Assembly (NCBI RefSeq): GCF_013376475.1
Contig: NZ_CP045508.1
Coordinates: 865,501 to 929,500, forward strand
Direction of reading: 5' to 3'
Source of the DNA: Desulfolutivibrio sulfoxidireducens
GTDB taxonomy: Bacteria > Desulfobacterota > Desulfovibrionia > Desulfovibrionales > Desulfovibrionaceae
Length of the DNA stretch: 64,000 nucleotides
Made by a program: the position numbers and the translations under genes. The notes under the pieces are model-generated. The model was not told where the DNA came from and did not search any database. It was given only the letters and a program-made list of their open reading frames with translations. Each line of letters opens with the position of its first letter. The stretch's first letter is position 1. Positions 27,876-36,134 of the stretch are shown in pieces.

Positions 27876-28226
27876 GAGGAAGATGCCTCCGGCGGCCAAA
27901 GGGGCAATGCCCCTTTGGAATCCCATAAAGGGCTTGGGGAGATGTGGCCGGCCCGCTTATGCCAGGGGCGCGAGGGACGCACGGGGGAGGAAGATGCCTC
28001 CGGCGGCCAAAGGGGCATTGCCCCTTTGGAATCCCATAAAGGGCTTGGGGAGATGTGGCCGGCCGGCATATGCCAGGGGCGCGAGGAACGCACGGGGGAG
28101 GAAGATGCCTCCGGCGGCCAAAGGGGCATTGCCCCTTTGGAATCCCATAAAGGGCTTGGGGAGATGTGGCCGGCCCGCATATGCCAGGGGCGCGAGGGAC
28201 GCACGGGGGAGGAAGATGCCTCCGGC
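27876..28226. repeat. 111-bp tandem repeat, three copies plus an 18-bp partial
   Basis: Units start at 27876, 27987 and 28098, with the first 18 bases of a fourth at 28209-28226. Copies differ at only a few positions. Each holds a 23-base odd palindrome with 11-base arms (CCAAAGGGGCA) around one central base. Because 111 is divisible by three, open frames run through on both strands, but they show no protein features. The region lies between the LysM gene and the prepilin peptidase gene (convergent 3' ends). Confidence 0.93.
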
Positions 28227-28387
28227 TTCTTTTTGGGGGGGGCGTCTGGGAACCATGCCCGCCAGGCCGGGCGACGGGTCGCCGCGCGGATGCGGCGGGA
28301 ACGCGAAGCATTGTTGCCGCCGCATCCGCGTCGCCGACCCCGAGCCCGGCAACCATCCGTCAATCCCGAGCCCGGCCGCGAAGGGAT

Positions 28388-29179
28388 TTAAGAAAGAAGA
28401 CGGGCCAGCGCGTCCTGCCCTAAGAGCACCTGGGCCATGGCCCCGAAACACAGAAACGGACCAAAGGGGATGGGGATGGCGGTGGCCTTCCCCCTGCCGC
28501 CGATCAAAAAAAATGGACTGCACGCAAGCGCCGCCACGCTGCCCATCAAGATCGCCATGGGCAGTCCGGCCACCCCGCACATCCCGCCGATGGACAGCAT
28601 CAGCTTCACGTCCCCGCCGCCCAGGCCATCAATGCCCCGAAGCGCCCGGTAGCCCCGGGCCAGAAGCCAGAACATCACGAATCCGCCCGCCGCGCCCCAC
28701 GCGGCCGCCGTCAATCCCACCCCCGGCGACAGCCAGCCGGCCGCGATCCCCAACACCGCCGCCGGATAGGTCAGCCGGTTGGGCAGAAGGAAGGTGCGCA
28801 GATCAATGGCCGAGGCCACGATGAAAAGCCCGCCCACGGCCAGAAGGACCGCAAATACGGGTGTTGGCCCGAAACGCAGGGCCAAAAGCGCGGCCCAGGC
28901 CGCCGAGACGATCTCCAGAAGCGGATAGCCAAGGGGGATGCGCACCCCGCAGGCCGCGCATCTGCCCCGGGCCAAAAGGTAGCCGGCAAGGGGCAAAAGC
29001 TCCCACCAGGACAGGCGGTGGCCGCAGGCCGGGCAATGGGATGGCGGCAGCACGATGGACTGGCCGGTCACGTAGCGGTGGGCGCACACGCTGTAGAAAC
29101 TGCCCAGAACCAGGCCCAGAAGGCCGGTCAGCCAGGGAAAAAGACGCACGAGAAACGGGTCGGTGAAAAAGGGTGTCAT
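28388..29179 (-). CDS. Prepilin peptidase / N-methyltransferase (A24)
   Basis: A 263-residue inner-membrane aspartic protease that cleaves type IV prepilin-like leaders and methylates the new N-terminus. The cytoplasmic zinc loop CPACGH...CAACG (Cys49, 52, 74, 77) and the catalytic aspartates in AIDLRTFLLPN (Asp126) and GLGGGDVK (Asp190) are present among about seven hydrophobic segments. The ATG (29177-29179) shares one base with the TGA of the hydrogenase protease gene, so it is co-translated with that gene although functionally separate. No pilin or secretin gene is in the window. PilD-type function is the natural reading. Confidence 0.92.
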   Translation of the reverse strand: MTPFFTDPFLVRLFPWLTGLLGLVLGSFYSVCAHRYVTGQSIVLPPSHCPACGHRLSWWELLPLAGYLLARGRCAACGVRIPLGYPLLEIVSAAWAALLALRFGPTPVFAVLLAVGGLFIVASAIDLRTFLLPNRLTYPAAVLGIAAGWLSPGVGLTAAAWGAAGGFVMFWLLARGYRALRGIDGLGGGDVKLMLSIGGMCGVAGLPMAILMGSVAALACSPFFLIGGRGKATAIPIPFGPFLCFGAMAQVLLGQDALARLLS

Positions 29180-29691
29180 CAGGCCTCGTCGTTTTGATCC
29201 GGAGCGGGCGCATAGTCCCCGCCGGCCTTCTTGATTTCGGCAAGCGCCACGTCGAGCACGACCGGCATCTTTTCGGCCATTTGCGGGGAAATGTCCACGG
29301 CCATGGTCGTATAGTCGAAGGGCTCCACCCCGACGACCACGGCGTCCGGACGGTTCCCGACCAGGCCGCAATGGATGAGCGTGTCCACCAGATCCGACTG
29401 GTGCATGGAATTTTTGAAGGCCAGGGATTTGCGCAGGTCCTCGCCGGTCAAAAGATACACGCTGCCCGGTTCGTCGCCGCCAAGGACCGCGTCGATGACG
29501 ATCAGGCGCTGGCATTGCATGATCGGGTCCATGAGCCGGGTGCCCAGAGTGCCGCCGTCCATAAGCGTCACGTTGTCCGAAAAGCTGTAGTCGCGCAAAA
29601 GCGCCTCCACAGCCCGCACCCCAACGCCCTCGTCGGTGAAAAGGATGTTGCCCACACCAAGGACCAATATCTTGGGAACGTTTTCCGTCAT
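29179..29691 (-). CDS. [NiFe] hydrogenase maturation protease
   Basis: A 170-residue endopeptidase of the HybD/HyaD family. ILVLGVGNILFTDEGVG carries the first acidic nickel-site ligand, DGGTLGTRLM and IDAVLGGDEPG follow, and the His in HQSDLVDTL completes the usual set. It removes the C-terminal peptide of the hydrogenase large subunit after nickel insertion; here the substrate is surely the adjacent large subunit, whose cut site is after His549. The ATG lies at 29689-29691. An intrinsic terminator sits between the large-subunit gene and this one, so expression probably depends on read-through or partial termination. Confidence 0.93.
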   Translation of the reverse strand: MTENVPKILVLGVGNILFTDEGVGVRAVEALLRDYSFSDNVTLMDGGTLGTRLMDPIMQCQRLIVIDAVLGGDEPGSVYLLTGEDLRKSLAFKNSMHQSDLVDTLIHCGLVGNRPDAVVVGVEPFDYTTMAVDISPQMAEKMPVVLDVALAEIKKAGGDYAPAPDQNDEA

Positions 29692-29702
29692 GATGTACCG
29701 CC

Positions 29703-29736
29703 AAAAAACGGGAACCCGGCGCTGGCCGGGTTCCCG
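29703..29736 (-). terminator. Intrinsic terminator inside the hydrogenase gene cluster
   Basis: On the minus strand CGGGAACCCGGC pairs with GCCGGGTTCCCG (12 bp, 4-base loop) and is followed by six T. It lies just behind the large-subunit stop and before the protease gene, and should lower expression of the protease and prepilin peptidase relative to the structural genes. Confidence 0.82.
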
Positions 29737-29759
29737 CGTAGGTGCGTTGCGTTTCGAGG

Positions 29760-31454
29760 CTATCTGATACGGAACTTCAAGACCTCGTTGGAATTGGGCT
29801 CGATCACGTGCACGCCGCAGGCGATGCAGGGATCGAAGGCATGCACGGTGCGCAGAATCTCGACCGGACGCTTGGGATCGGCGATGGGGCTGCCGATGAG
29901 CGCCTCTTCCACGGGGCTTACGGCCCCGGCGGCGCAACGCGGTCCCAGGTTCCAGGTGGAGGGCACCACGAGCTGGAAGTTGTCGATCTTCTTGTCCTTG
30001 ATCTTGATCCAGTGCGACAGGGCGCCGCGCGGGGCGTCGACCAGGCCCACGCCCTCGCCCACGGCCGGCATTTCCCACTTGGCGGCCAGGTTGGAGTCGC
30101 CCTTTTTGATGTTGGCGGCGTATTCCTTGATCCAGGCGTCCATCTTCTCGGCCACGATGGCCGTCTCGATGCCGCGGGCCGCCGTGCGGCCCAGGGTGGA
30201 GAACAGGGCCGTGGCCGGGATGGACAGCTTTTTGAGCACCGTGTCCACCAGCGACTTGGTCTCCTTGTGGCCCTTGGCGTAGGCGATGAGCACGCGGGCC
30301 AGGGGACCGACCTCCATGGCCTTGCCCTTGTACCGGGGGGCCTTCATCCAGGAATAGCGCTGCTTGTCGTCAAGCTTGGTGTACTGGGGATCGGTGACGC
30401 CCTCGTACGGATGATGCGGCTGGTCGCCCTTGTACCAGGAGTACTTGACGTGCTCGGTGATCTCCTTGAGATCGACCTTGTCCACCTTCTTGAGGTCCCG
30501 GTTCATCATCACGCCGGCCGGGAAGTAACAGGAATCCATGTACTTCTCGGTGCTGGAGACGTCGGTGGGGAACTCGCCGAAGGTCATGAAGTTGGTGCAG
30601 CCGCCGATGCCGCCCCAGTCCTTGTAGAAGCCGGCCACGGCCAGAAGGTCCGGGATGTACACATCGTCCACGAACTGTTTGGTTTCCTTCCACAGGGACG
30701 TGAACTCCGCGATGCGGTCCGGGGTCATGGCGTTGTAGTTGGTGCAGCCGCCAACGACCGTGAACTGGGTATGCGGGTTCTTGCCGCCGAACACGGCCAT
30801 GCACCGGGCGGCCTTGACCTGCAGGTGCAGGGCCTCCAGGTAGTGGGCCGTGGCGATCAGATCCACTTCGGGCGGCAGGTAGTAGGCCGGATGCCCGCCC
30901 AGGAAGTAGGCGTTGGTGAAGATGCCGAGCTGGCCGGTCTCCACGAAGGCTTTCAGGCGGTCCTGAACGGCCTTCAAGGATTCGGCGGAGTTGCCGGGAC
31001 GGGCCGGGGCGATGTTGGCCGCCAGCTTGGCGGCCTTCTGCGGGTCGGCCTTGAGCGCGTTGGTCACGTCCACCCAGTCAAGGGCGTGCAGGTGATAGAA
31101 ATGCACAATGTGGTCATGCAGGTACTGGGCGCCCATGACCAGGTTGCGCATCATCCGGGCGTTGGCCGGGATGTTCACCTTGACGGCGTTGTCCACGCAA
31201 CGGGTGGAGGCCAGGGCGTGCACGTAGGTGCACACGCCGCAGGCGCGCTGGGTGAAGTGCTGGGCGTCGCGGGGGTCGCGGCCCTTTAAGATGATTTCCA
31301 GGCCCCGGAAAAGCTGCGAGGAGCTCCAGGCGTCCTTGATCTTGCCATTTTCCACTTCAACCATGATCCGCAGGTGGCCCTCGATCCTGGTGATGGGATC
31401 GACGATGACCGGCCCGGTGAAGGTGCTCTGCGGAGTGGGTTTGCTTTCAGCCAT
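29760..31454 (-). CDS. hynA: Periplasmic [NiFe] hydrogenase large subunit
   Basis: A 564-residue catalytic subunit that splits or forms H2. The nickel ligands are in RACGVC (Cys72, Cys75) and DPCIACGVH (Cys543, Cys546). The fourth ligand is Cys, not selenocysteine, so this is a [NiFe], not a [NiFeSe], enzyme. Fifteen residues after His549 form the peptide removed by the maturation protease. RIEGHLR is the usual N-terminal signature. The ATG at 31452-31454 has GGAGG upstream. It lies 66 bases after the small subunit and has no signal of its own; it rides through Tat with the small subunit. Symbols follow D. vulgaris usage and vary in the literature. Confidence 0.96.
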   Translation of the reverse strand: MAESKPTPQSTFTGPVIVDPITRIEGHLRIMVEVENGKIKDAWSSSQLFRGLEIILKGRDPRDAQHFTQRACGVCTYVHALASTRCVDNAVKVNIPANARMMRNLVMGAQYLHDHIVHFYHLHALDWVDVTNALKADPQKAAKLAANIAPARPGNSAESLKAVQDRLKAFVETGQLGIFTNAYFLGGHPAYYLPPEVDLIATAHYLEALHLQVKAARCMAVFGGKNPHTQFTVVGGCTNYNAMTPDRIAEFTSLWKETKQFVDDVYIPDLLAVAGFYKDWGGIGGCTNFMTFGEFPTDVSSTEKYMDSCYFPAGVMMNRDLKKVDKVDLKEITEHVKYSWYKGDQPHHPYEGVTDPQYTKLDDKQRYSWMKAPRYKGKAMEVGPLARVLIAYAKGHKETKSLVDTVLKKLSIPATALFSTLGRTAARGIETAIVAEKMDAWIKEYAANIKKGDSNLAAKWEMPAVGEGVGLVDAPRGALSHWIKIKDKKIDNFQLVVPSTWNLGPRCAAGAVSPVEEALIGSPIADPKRPVEILRTVHAFDPCIACGVHVIEPNSNEVLKFRIR

Positions 31455-31520
31455 ATATTCCTCCATCAAGCGATGACGATTCGTGAGTGACGGCCCTGCC
31501 TAACAAACCGGCGGTCCTGG

Positions 31521-32462
31521 CTACTGCTGATAGAACGGGCTCATGGAATCCCAGAAGTCGGGCTCGCTGCAACCGATGCAGGGATGCCCGGCCGCGACCG
31601 GCCAGATGGTCTGGTTGAAGAGCACCTTGGGGCAGTTGTTGTAGGTGACCGGCCCCTTGCAGCCCAGCTCGTAGAGGCAGAAGCCTTTCTTGGCCTCCTC
31701 GGAATCGAAGGAAGGCGCGAACTCCGAAGCCTCGAAGTGCTTGAGGCGGGGACAGTTGTCATGCACGGTCTCGCCGTAGAACATTTTCGGACGGCCGTTG
31801 GCGTCCAGCTCGGGGATGCCCTTGGTCAGGACATGGACCACCGCGCCCACGAAGTTGATGGGGTTGGGGGGGCAACCGGCGATGTTGATGGTGGTCACGC
31901 CGGTGGCCTCTTTGACGCCCATGGCCTGGCTGGGATTGGGCTTGGCCTTCTGCACGCCGCCGAAGCAGGAGCAGGTGCCCATGCAGATGACGCCCTTGGC
32001 CTTGGGAGCCAGGGCCTTGGTGGTCTCGAGCATGGTCTTTCCGGAAACCTTGCCCCAGGCCCCGTTTTCGATGGTCGGAATGCCGCCCTCGACCACCAGG
32101 TAATAGCCGTCCGGCGCGGCCACGGCGGCATGCAGGGCCGCTTCGGCGGCTTCGCCCGCGGCGGCCATGATGGTCTCATGGTAGTCGAGCGAAATGGTGT
32201 CCAGGATCAGTTCGTCGATGAACGGTTTCACCGTGCGCAGGATGGCCTCGGAGCAGCCCGTGCATTCGGCGTTGTGCAACCACACCACGGAGGGACGCTT
32301 CGTGGCGGTGAGCGCCTGGGCCACCCTGGGCGCGAAGGCCGGGCCCATGCCCATGGCGGCGGCCACCGACGCGCAGAACTTCATGAAATCGCGGCGCGTG
32401 ACTCCCCTTTGCTCAAGCCGCTCTTCGGCATTTTCCCTGCCAAGACCCACAGAGAATTTCAT
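31521..32462 (-). CDS. hynB: Periplasmic [NiFe] hydrogenase small subunit, Tat-exported
   Basis: A 313-residue iron-sulfur subunit that passes electrons from the active site to periplasmic cytochrome c3. The twin-arginine signal TRRDFMKF (Arg23-Arg24) and a hydrophobic stretch end near RVAQA (residue 50). Cluster ligands include ECTGCSEA (Cys67, Cys70), [14 protein letters not shown], the C-terminal [16 protein letters not shown] and HPCIGC. There is no C-terminal membrane anchor, consistent with a soluble periplasmic enzyme. The ATG has AAAGGAGGAG upstream. It is the first gene of the hydrogenase cluster; an upstream Crp/Fnr-like site (32600-32615) may control it. Confidence 0.96.
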   Translation of the reverse strand: MKFSVGLGRENAEERLEQRGVTRRDFMKFCASVAAAMGMGPAFAPRVAQALTATKRPSVVWLHNAECTGCSEAILRTVKPFIDELILDTISLDYHETIMAAAGEAAEAALHAAVAAPDGYYLVVEGGIPTIENGAWGKVSGKTMLETTKALAPKAKGVICMGTCSCFGGVQKAKPNPSQAMGVKEATGVTTINIAGCPPNPINFVGAVVHVLTKGIPELDANGRPKMFYGETVHDNCPRLKHFEASEFAPSFDSEEAKKGFCLYELGCKGPVTYNNCPKVLFNQTIWPVAAGHPCIGCSEPDFWDSMSPFYQQ

Positions 32463-32489
32463 AAAACTCCTCCTTTCAGTTAAGGGCCG

Positions 32490-32529
32490 GCGCACCGGCG
32501 AATTCACCACCCTCGGGATGCCGGTGCGC
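32490..32529 (-). promoter_or_regulatory. Hairpin in the hynB leader
   Basis: GCGCACCGGC (32490-32499) and GCCGGTGCGC (32520-32529) form a perfect 10-bp stem with a 20-base loop just upstream of the hynB ribosome site. It may stabilise the mRNA or affect translation. Confidence 0.5.
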
Positions 32530-32599
32530 TGGTTGTGACCGTTGCCTCCGCGTTAAGCCGTCCGCTTCATTTCCTAAGGAACGTGGGAACGGCCGCTCA

Positions 32600-32615
32600 C
32601 GTGAAAAACATCACG
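32600..32615 (-). promoter_or_regulatory. Crp/Fnr-family operator candidate upstream of hynBA
   Basis: CGTGA-N6-TCACG, a perfect inverted repeat of the TGTGA-N6-TCACA class, about 140 bases before the hynB ATG. In Desulfovibrio this shape fits HcpR-type or other Crp/Fnr regulators. No clear -35/-10 pair was found beside it. A second imperfect inverted repeat lies at about 32710-32726 (CAGTCT, 5 bases, AGACTG). Confidence 0.45.
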
Positions 32616-32830
32616 ATACAGTCCTGTCCCAAAAAGCACTTTTACAATGAAAGGTCAATGGGGTTTTGAAAAAAAACAAGCAAAGACGCAATCATAGCAT
32701 GCAATACATCAGTCTGGTCGAGACTGTATTACGTTTTTCATTTTTTTATGCAGTTCGCAATGACGTCTTTCCCAATGTTCACCGATGCCGTTTTTGGCAT
32801 ATCCCGGTCCGTTGGGGATTCTGATCGATC

Positions 32831-33709
32831 TCAACGAGTCTCCCGGAATTTTATCAATAGTTCCGGACGGTACTCAAAATGCATGACATCATATTCCACC
32901 CATTTCCCGCCCCAGATGAATCCCTCGGCCTCAAAGGCCTCAACCACCTCCTTCGGAAAATCCCGGCGGCGGGCCAGCATGTCCGACGGCCGCCGATGAT
33001 GCCGCCAGTACGGATTGCGCCCCGGATTCACATCCACGGCGATGGCCAGGGAATGCATGCTCAGACGCTTCGTCCCGGCGATGGTCCGCCAGCAGAACGT
33101 CCCCACGACCGGATACAACACCTGCCTCAGGACCGGATCGCGGGCCACCAGCCCCGCAAGGCGCGCCGAAACCCGTTCCAGGGCGTCGGCCGCGCCGTTT
33201 TTGGCATTGAACAGGACCGTGCGGTCCAAAAACCGCACCGGTCGACATGCGGCCGAGACCTCCCCGGCGTCATGGCCGTACACCTCCTGGAAAAAGGCCG
33301 TGACCCGCCTTCTACCCGGATGATGCCCGGCCGGAGGATCTTCGCGCAGCGGTCCGGGCTCGTACGTCTGGGCCAGCATGTCCTCCATATCCGGATCGTC
33401 AAGCGCCTCCCGCGCGGTCTTGGTCCGGCCGTCATCGTAGACGAAGCGTTTCCCGGAACCGGTCACGAGCACCACCTGGCCGTCTTCAACCTCGACGCCC
33501 GCGAGTATCCCGGGATAGGCCTGGTTCAACACCGAAACATCCAGCCTCTGGCCCTGGGACAGCCCTTCCACCCCGGGTATTTCCGGCATCTGGCCGGCGA
33601 AAACCGGAAAAACGACCAGAACGACCGTACATAACGTCACCAACCGAAGTTGTATTCGTTTATCGCCAGATATCGCCCGAATCATGCTGGGTTTCGCCCG
33701 CCTGTTCAT
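32831..33709 (-). CDS. M15-family D-Ala-D-Ala carboxypeptidase-like protein
   Basis: A 292-residue exported protein. A hydrophobic segment (about residues 24-39) serves as signal or anchor. The C-terminal half has zinc-peptidase motifs: SMHSLAIAVDVNPG (His and Asp ligands) and YDVMHFEYR (catalytic and last His), as in VanY/CwlK-like LD- or DD-peptidases that trim peptidoglycan stem peptides. The preceding region (residues 45-180) is unassigned. The ATG at 33707-33709 has GGAGG upstream; the frame is open far beyond but that part is not protein-like. Periplasmic wall hydrolase is the likely role. Confidence 0.85.
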   Translation of the reverse strand: MNRRAKPSMIRAISGDKRIQLRLVTLCTVVLVVFPVFAGQMPEIPGVEGLSQGQRLDVSVLNQAYPGILAGVEVEDGQVVLVTGSGKRFVYDDGRTKTAREALDDPDMEDMLAQTYEPGPLREDPPAGHHPGRRRVTAFFQEVYGHDAGEVSAACRPVRFLDRTVLFNAKNGAADALERVSARLAGLVARDPVLRQVLYPVVGTFCWRTIAGTKRLSMHSLAIAVDVNPGRNPYWRHHRRPSDMLARRRDFPKEVVEAFEAEGFIWGGKWVEYDVMHFEYRPELLIKFRETR

Positions 33710-33914
33710 GGAAACCTCCAAAAACACTCTATCGCCTGGAAAAAACAACCCACGCGGTCTTCCTTTCCTTTCGGGCTTCGCAGTGGCTTCCCATCCGTCA
33801 CAAACATGGCTATTCTTCCCTGCAATCCTTTTTCGACATCGTACCCCGGACGATGGAGTACACCTCGCGTGATACGCCGGGAAGACGTCCTTCTCCAGCC
33901 AAAAAGGAAAACCC

Positions 33915-34238
33915 ATGGAAAAGACGCCGAAAAGATCCTCCCTCGGACTCATCGTCACCGTGGTCATCGGCGTGGCCATCCTGCACGCCGCCCTGTTCAC
34001 GGCCCTGGCCTTCCGTGACTCCACCCCGCAACCCGCCTCCCTCCCCGCCCTGCCCGCCAACCTCGAAAGCAAAACCGTCCCCATCGCCACGCAGGCGCCG
34101 TCCAACCCCGCCTCTTCCCCACGCCCAAGCACCGAACCGCTTCGGGCCATCCCTCCCGGTCCCGTCGGACTGGCCTCGGACACCCCGCTGCCCGTCACCA
34201 AAGGCCTCACCGGCGGTGGCAAGGCGTTGGGACAATAG
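33915..34238 (+). CDS. Small single-span membrane protein of unknown function
   Basis: A 107-residue protein with one transmembrane helix (about residues 10-32, LGLIVTVVIGVAILHAALFTALAF) followed by a proline/serine/alanine-rich tail that would lie in the periplasm. The ATG at 33915 has AAAGGAAAA upstream. It is divergent from the M15 peptidase and ends just before a palindrome array. No family is recognised; the shape resembles the N-terminus of a TonB-like protein but there is no TonB domain. Confidence 0.6.
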   Translation: MEKTPKRSSLGLIVTVVIGVAILHAALFTALAFRDSTPQPASLPALPANLESKTVPIATQAPSNPASSPRPSTEPLRAIPPGPVGLASDTPLPVTKGLTGGGKALGQ

Positions 34239-34246
34239 AGAAAAGA

Positions 34247-34557
34247 GTGTGGGGGCGCTGCCCCCACACCCCCGGCAGGGTGCGCAGCACCCTGCACCCG
34301 TGTTACGCGACGGGCTTTCACCCGAGCGCAAAGCGCTCGGGTGAAAGCCCGTCGCGAAATCACAGGGGCAAGGTCCTCGGCCCTGTCCGGAGGGTATGCC
34401 TTCCTCCGTAGGCCACGACTTTCCGGGCGAGCGCCGCACCGCGCAAAGCGCGGTGCGGCGCTCGCCCGGAGTCGGGGGGTCCGGGGGGAATGATTCCCCC
34501 CGGGCGGGGTCCGGGGCGGCAGCCCCGGTTGCACCGGGTCCGGGGCGGCAGCCCCGG
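34247..34557. repeat. Composite palindrome array
   Basis: Perfect hairpins in series: 34247-34269 (10-bp arms, loop GCT), 34275-34295 (9 bp, loop GCA), 34306-34356 (24-bp arms, loop AAA), 34422-34470 (23-bp arms, loop AAA), an 11-1-11 palindrome at 34481-34503 with arms CCGGGGGGAAT, and two copies of CCGGGGC-GGCA-GCCCCGG (34511-34528, 34540-34557). The part 34422-34528 has the same order and module sequence as the reverse complement of 44043-44150. It lies between two convergent genes and probably also ends their transcripts. Confidence 0.88.
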
Positions 34558-34561
34558 CGCG

Positions 34562-35830
34562 TTACAGCAGGGCGACGAAGGCCAGGCTGGCAACCAAAAA
34601 GACGGCGCAGGGCAGGACGAGGCGGCGCCAGGCCTGGGCGAGGTCGACGTGGTAGTAGGTGCAGGAGAAGATGAAGCAGATGTGCAGGGGGGAGATGAGC
34701 ACGCCGGTATAGCCGCACAGGATGGCCAGGGTGATCCAGGCCATGTCCGGTCCGGTGGGGGTCATGGGGATGACGGCCATGAGCAGGGGGAAGGCCGCGC
34801 CCACGTAGGCCATGGTGATGCCGGAGACCAGGCCGACCAGGAAGGGCACGATGGCCGCGGCGGTGATCAGGACCGCCTCCTTGCCCGCCGAGGCGGCGAG
34901 CTGCGAGGCCACGCCGGTCTGGGCCAGGGTGTCCTTGAAGATGAAGATGGCGGCGATGACCGCCAGCATGTGCAGGGTATGGCGGTTGGTCAGCTCGCCC
35001 AGTGCCTCGCGGGGGTGCACGCGGTTTTGCAGGGCGCAGACCAGGCTTGCGGCCACCAGGGCGGCCATGACCCCGATTTCGAAGGGGAGGTCGGTTTTAA
35101 CGGCCGCGAAGGCGGCCTCGACGCCCACCGCGCCGAGGATGGCGGTCAGAAGGGGCAGGCCGAGGACGAGCAGGGTCTTGGAAGCGGGTATTTCGGAGGT
35201 TGCGGGAAGCGCGGGCGTGTTTTTGAGGTTTGGGCGTAAAAAGAAGAACCAGCCGATGAGGGTGCAGGCCAGGGCGGCGGGCCAGGTGTAGGCCATGATG
35301 GTGGCGATGGAGACGTTCGCCAGGGAGGCGGACAGGATGAGACCGGGGTAGAGGGGCCAGCAGGGTTCCCAGAGGTGCCGGAACCAGTAGTTGATGATGG
35401 CTTGGTCCATGGGGCGGATGTGCAGCGGGTCGGCCACGCTTTTGACCATGGGGGCGGAGAAATGGGCGCCTCCGGGCATGGGCAGAAGCCCGATGAGGGC
35501 CGGAAAAAAGGTCAGGCGCAGGCCCGGGTTTTTGAGCAGGGGGGCCAGGGCGCGCATGAGCCGGTCGTTCTGGCCGGTTTTTTCCAGGAAGTCGCTTAAG
35601 ATCATGATGCAGGCCACGATGCCCGCCAGGCACAGGGTCTGGGTGTCGACCAGGGCGTAGGCCGCGGTTTGCAGCCAGGCCAGGGGGGCCAGGCGGAACA
35701 GGGCGGCCAACAGGATGCTTCCGGCCAGGATGGCCAGGGGCAGTCCCAGACGCAGGCGGATGCCCACGAGCATGGCTGCGAAGGCGGCCAGGACTTTGAA
35801 GAGAGGAAGAAGTCCCGTGAGAAAGTCCAT
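34562..35830 (-). CDS. DUF401-family membrane transporter-like protein
   Basis: A 422-residue protein made almost entirely of hydrophobic helices (ten or more), with a conserved mid-region LLPMPGGAHFSAPMVKSVAD and INYWFRHLWEPCWPLYPGL that identifies the DUF401 family. These resemble permeases, but the substrate is unknown. The ATG at 35828-35830 lacks a clear ribosome site; the upstream open frame is not membrane-like. It stands alone between palindromes on its 3' side and the porin cluster on its 5' side. Confidence 0.82.
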   Translation of the reverse strand: MDFLTGLLPLFKVLAAFAAMLVGIRLRLGLPLAILAGSILLAALFRLAPLAWLQTAAYALVDTQTLCLAGIVACIMILSDFLEKTGQNDRLMRALAPLLKNPGLRLTFFPALIGLLPMPGGAHFSAPMVKSVADPLHIRPMDQAIINYWFRHLWEPCWPLYPGLILSASLANVSIATIMAYTWPAALACTLIGWFFFLRPNLKNTPALPATSEIPASKTLLVLGLPLLTAILGAVGVEAAFAAVKTDLPFEIGVMAALVAASLVCALQNRVHPREALGELTNRHTLHMLAVIAAIFIFKDTLAQTGVASQLAASAGKEAVLITAAAIVPFLVGLVSGITMAYVGAAFPLLMAVIPMTPTGPDMAWITLAILCGYTGVLISPLHICFIFSCTYYHVDLAQAWRRLVLPCAVFLVASLAFVALL

Positions 35831-36076
35831 GGAACGAACCCGGATACGTGGTTGATGCGAAGGGGTTGGTTCTATGCCGGGACGGGATGGCTGGCAAGGG
35901 GCGGAAGCGATGGGCGGCGGCCGGTAGCCCGGATGAGGTTGCCCGGATGAGGCAAAGAAAGGCTCTGTGAGCGAAGAGAGGTGATGCTTACGGGAACCAA
36001 TTTTTTTTACGATCCCAACGGTTCGAGAAATCAATGGGTTATGGAACCGTCAACAGCTTACGCGAACAGAGCCCAA
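35831..36076. other. Spacer between the DUF401 gene and the first porin terminator
   Basis: About 250 bases that should hold the DUF401 promoter (minus strand). An AT-rich stretch with ATTTTTTTTACGAT near 35999-36012 resembles half of the palindromic site found upstream of the porins, but no full palindrome or firm promoter was seen. Confidence 0.3.
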
Positions 36077-36105
36077 AAAAAGGCCGGGACCCGAAGGTCC
36101 CGGCC
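36076..36105 (-). terminator. Intrinsic terminator of porin gene 1
   Basis: GGCCGGGACC (36082-36091), loop of four, GGTCCCGGCC (36096-36105), followed on the minus strand by a T-run. The same stem recurs behind the other two porins. Confidence 0.88.
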
Positions 36106-36134
36106 AGGCATTGGCAACACCGGTTACGCGTGCG

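Noticed and set aside
27876-28226. CRISPR array
   Set aside because: Units are contiguous 111-bp repeats without unique spacers and there are no cas genes.
27847-28824. Long open frames through the 111-bp repeats on both strands
   Set aside because: They exist because 111 is divisible by three; the peptides are repetitive, lack ribosome sites, and run into the prepilin peptidase gene on the other strand.
29760-31454. [NiFeSe] hydrogenase with selenocysteine, suggested by selA in the window
   Set aside because: The C-terminal motif is DPCIACGVH with normal Cys codons and no in-frame TGA.
32580-32660. Sigma-54 promoter for the hydrogenase genes
   Set aside because: No GG-N10-GC pattern with the right flanks was found on the minus strand.
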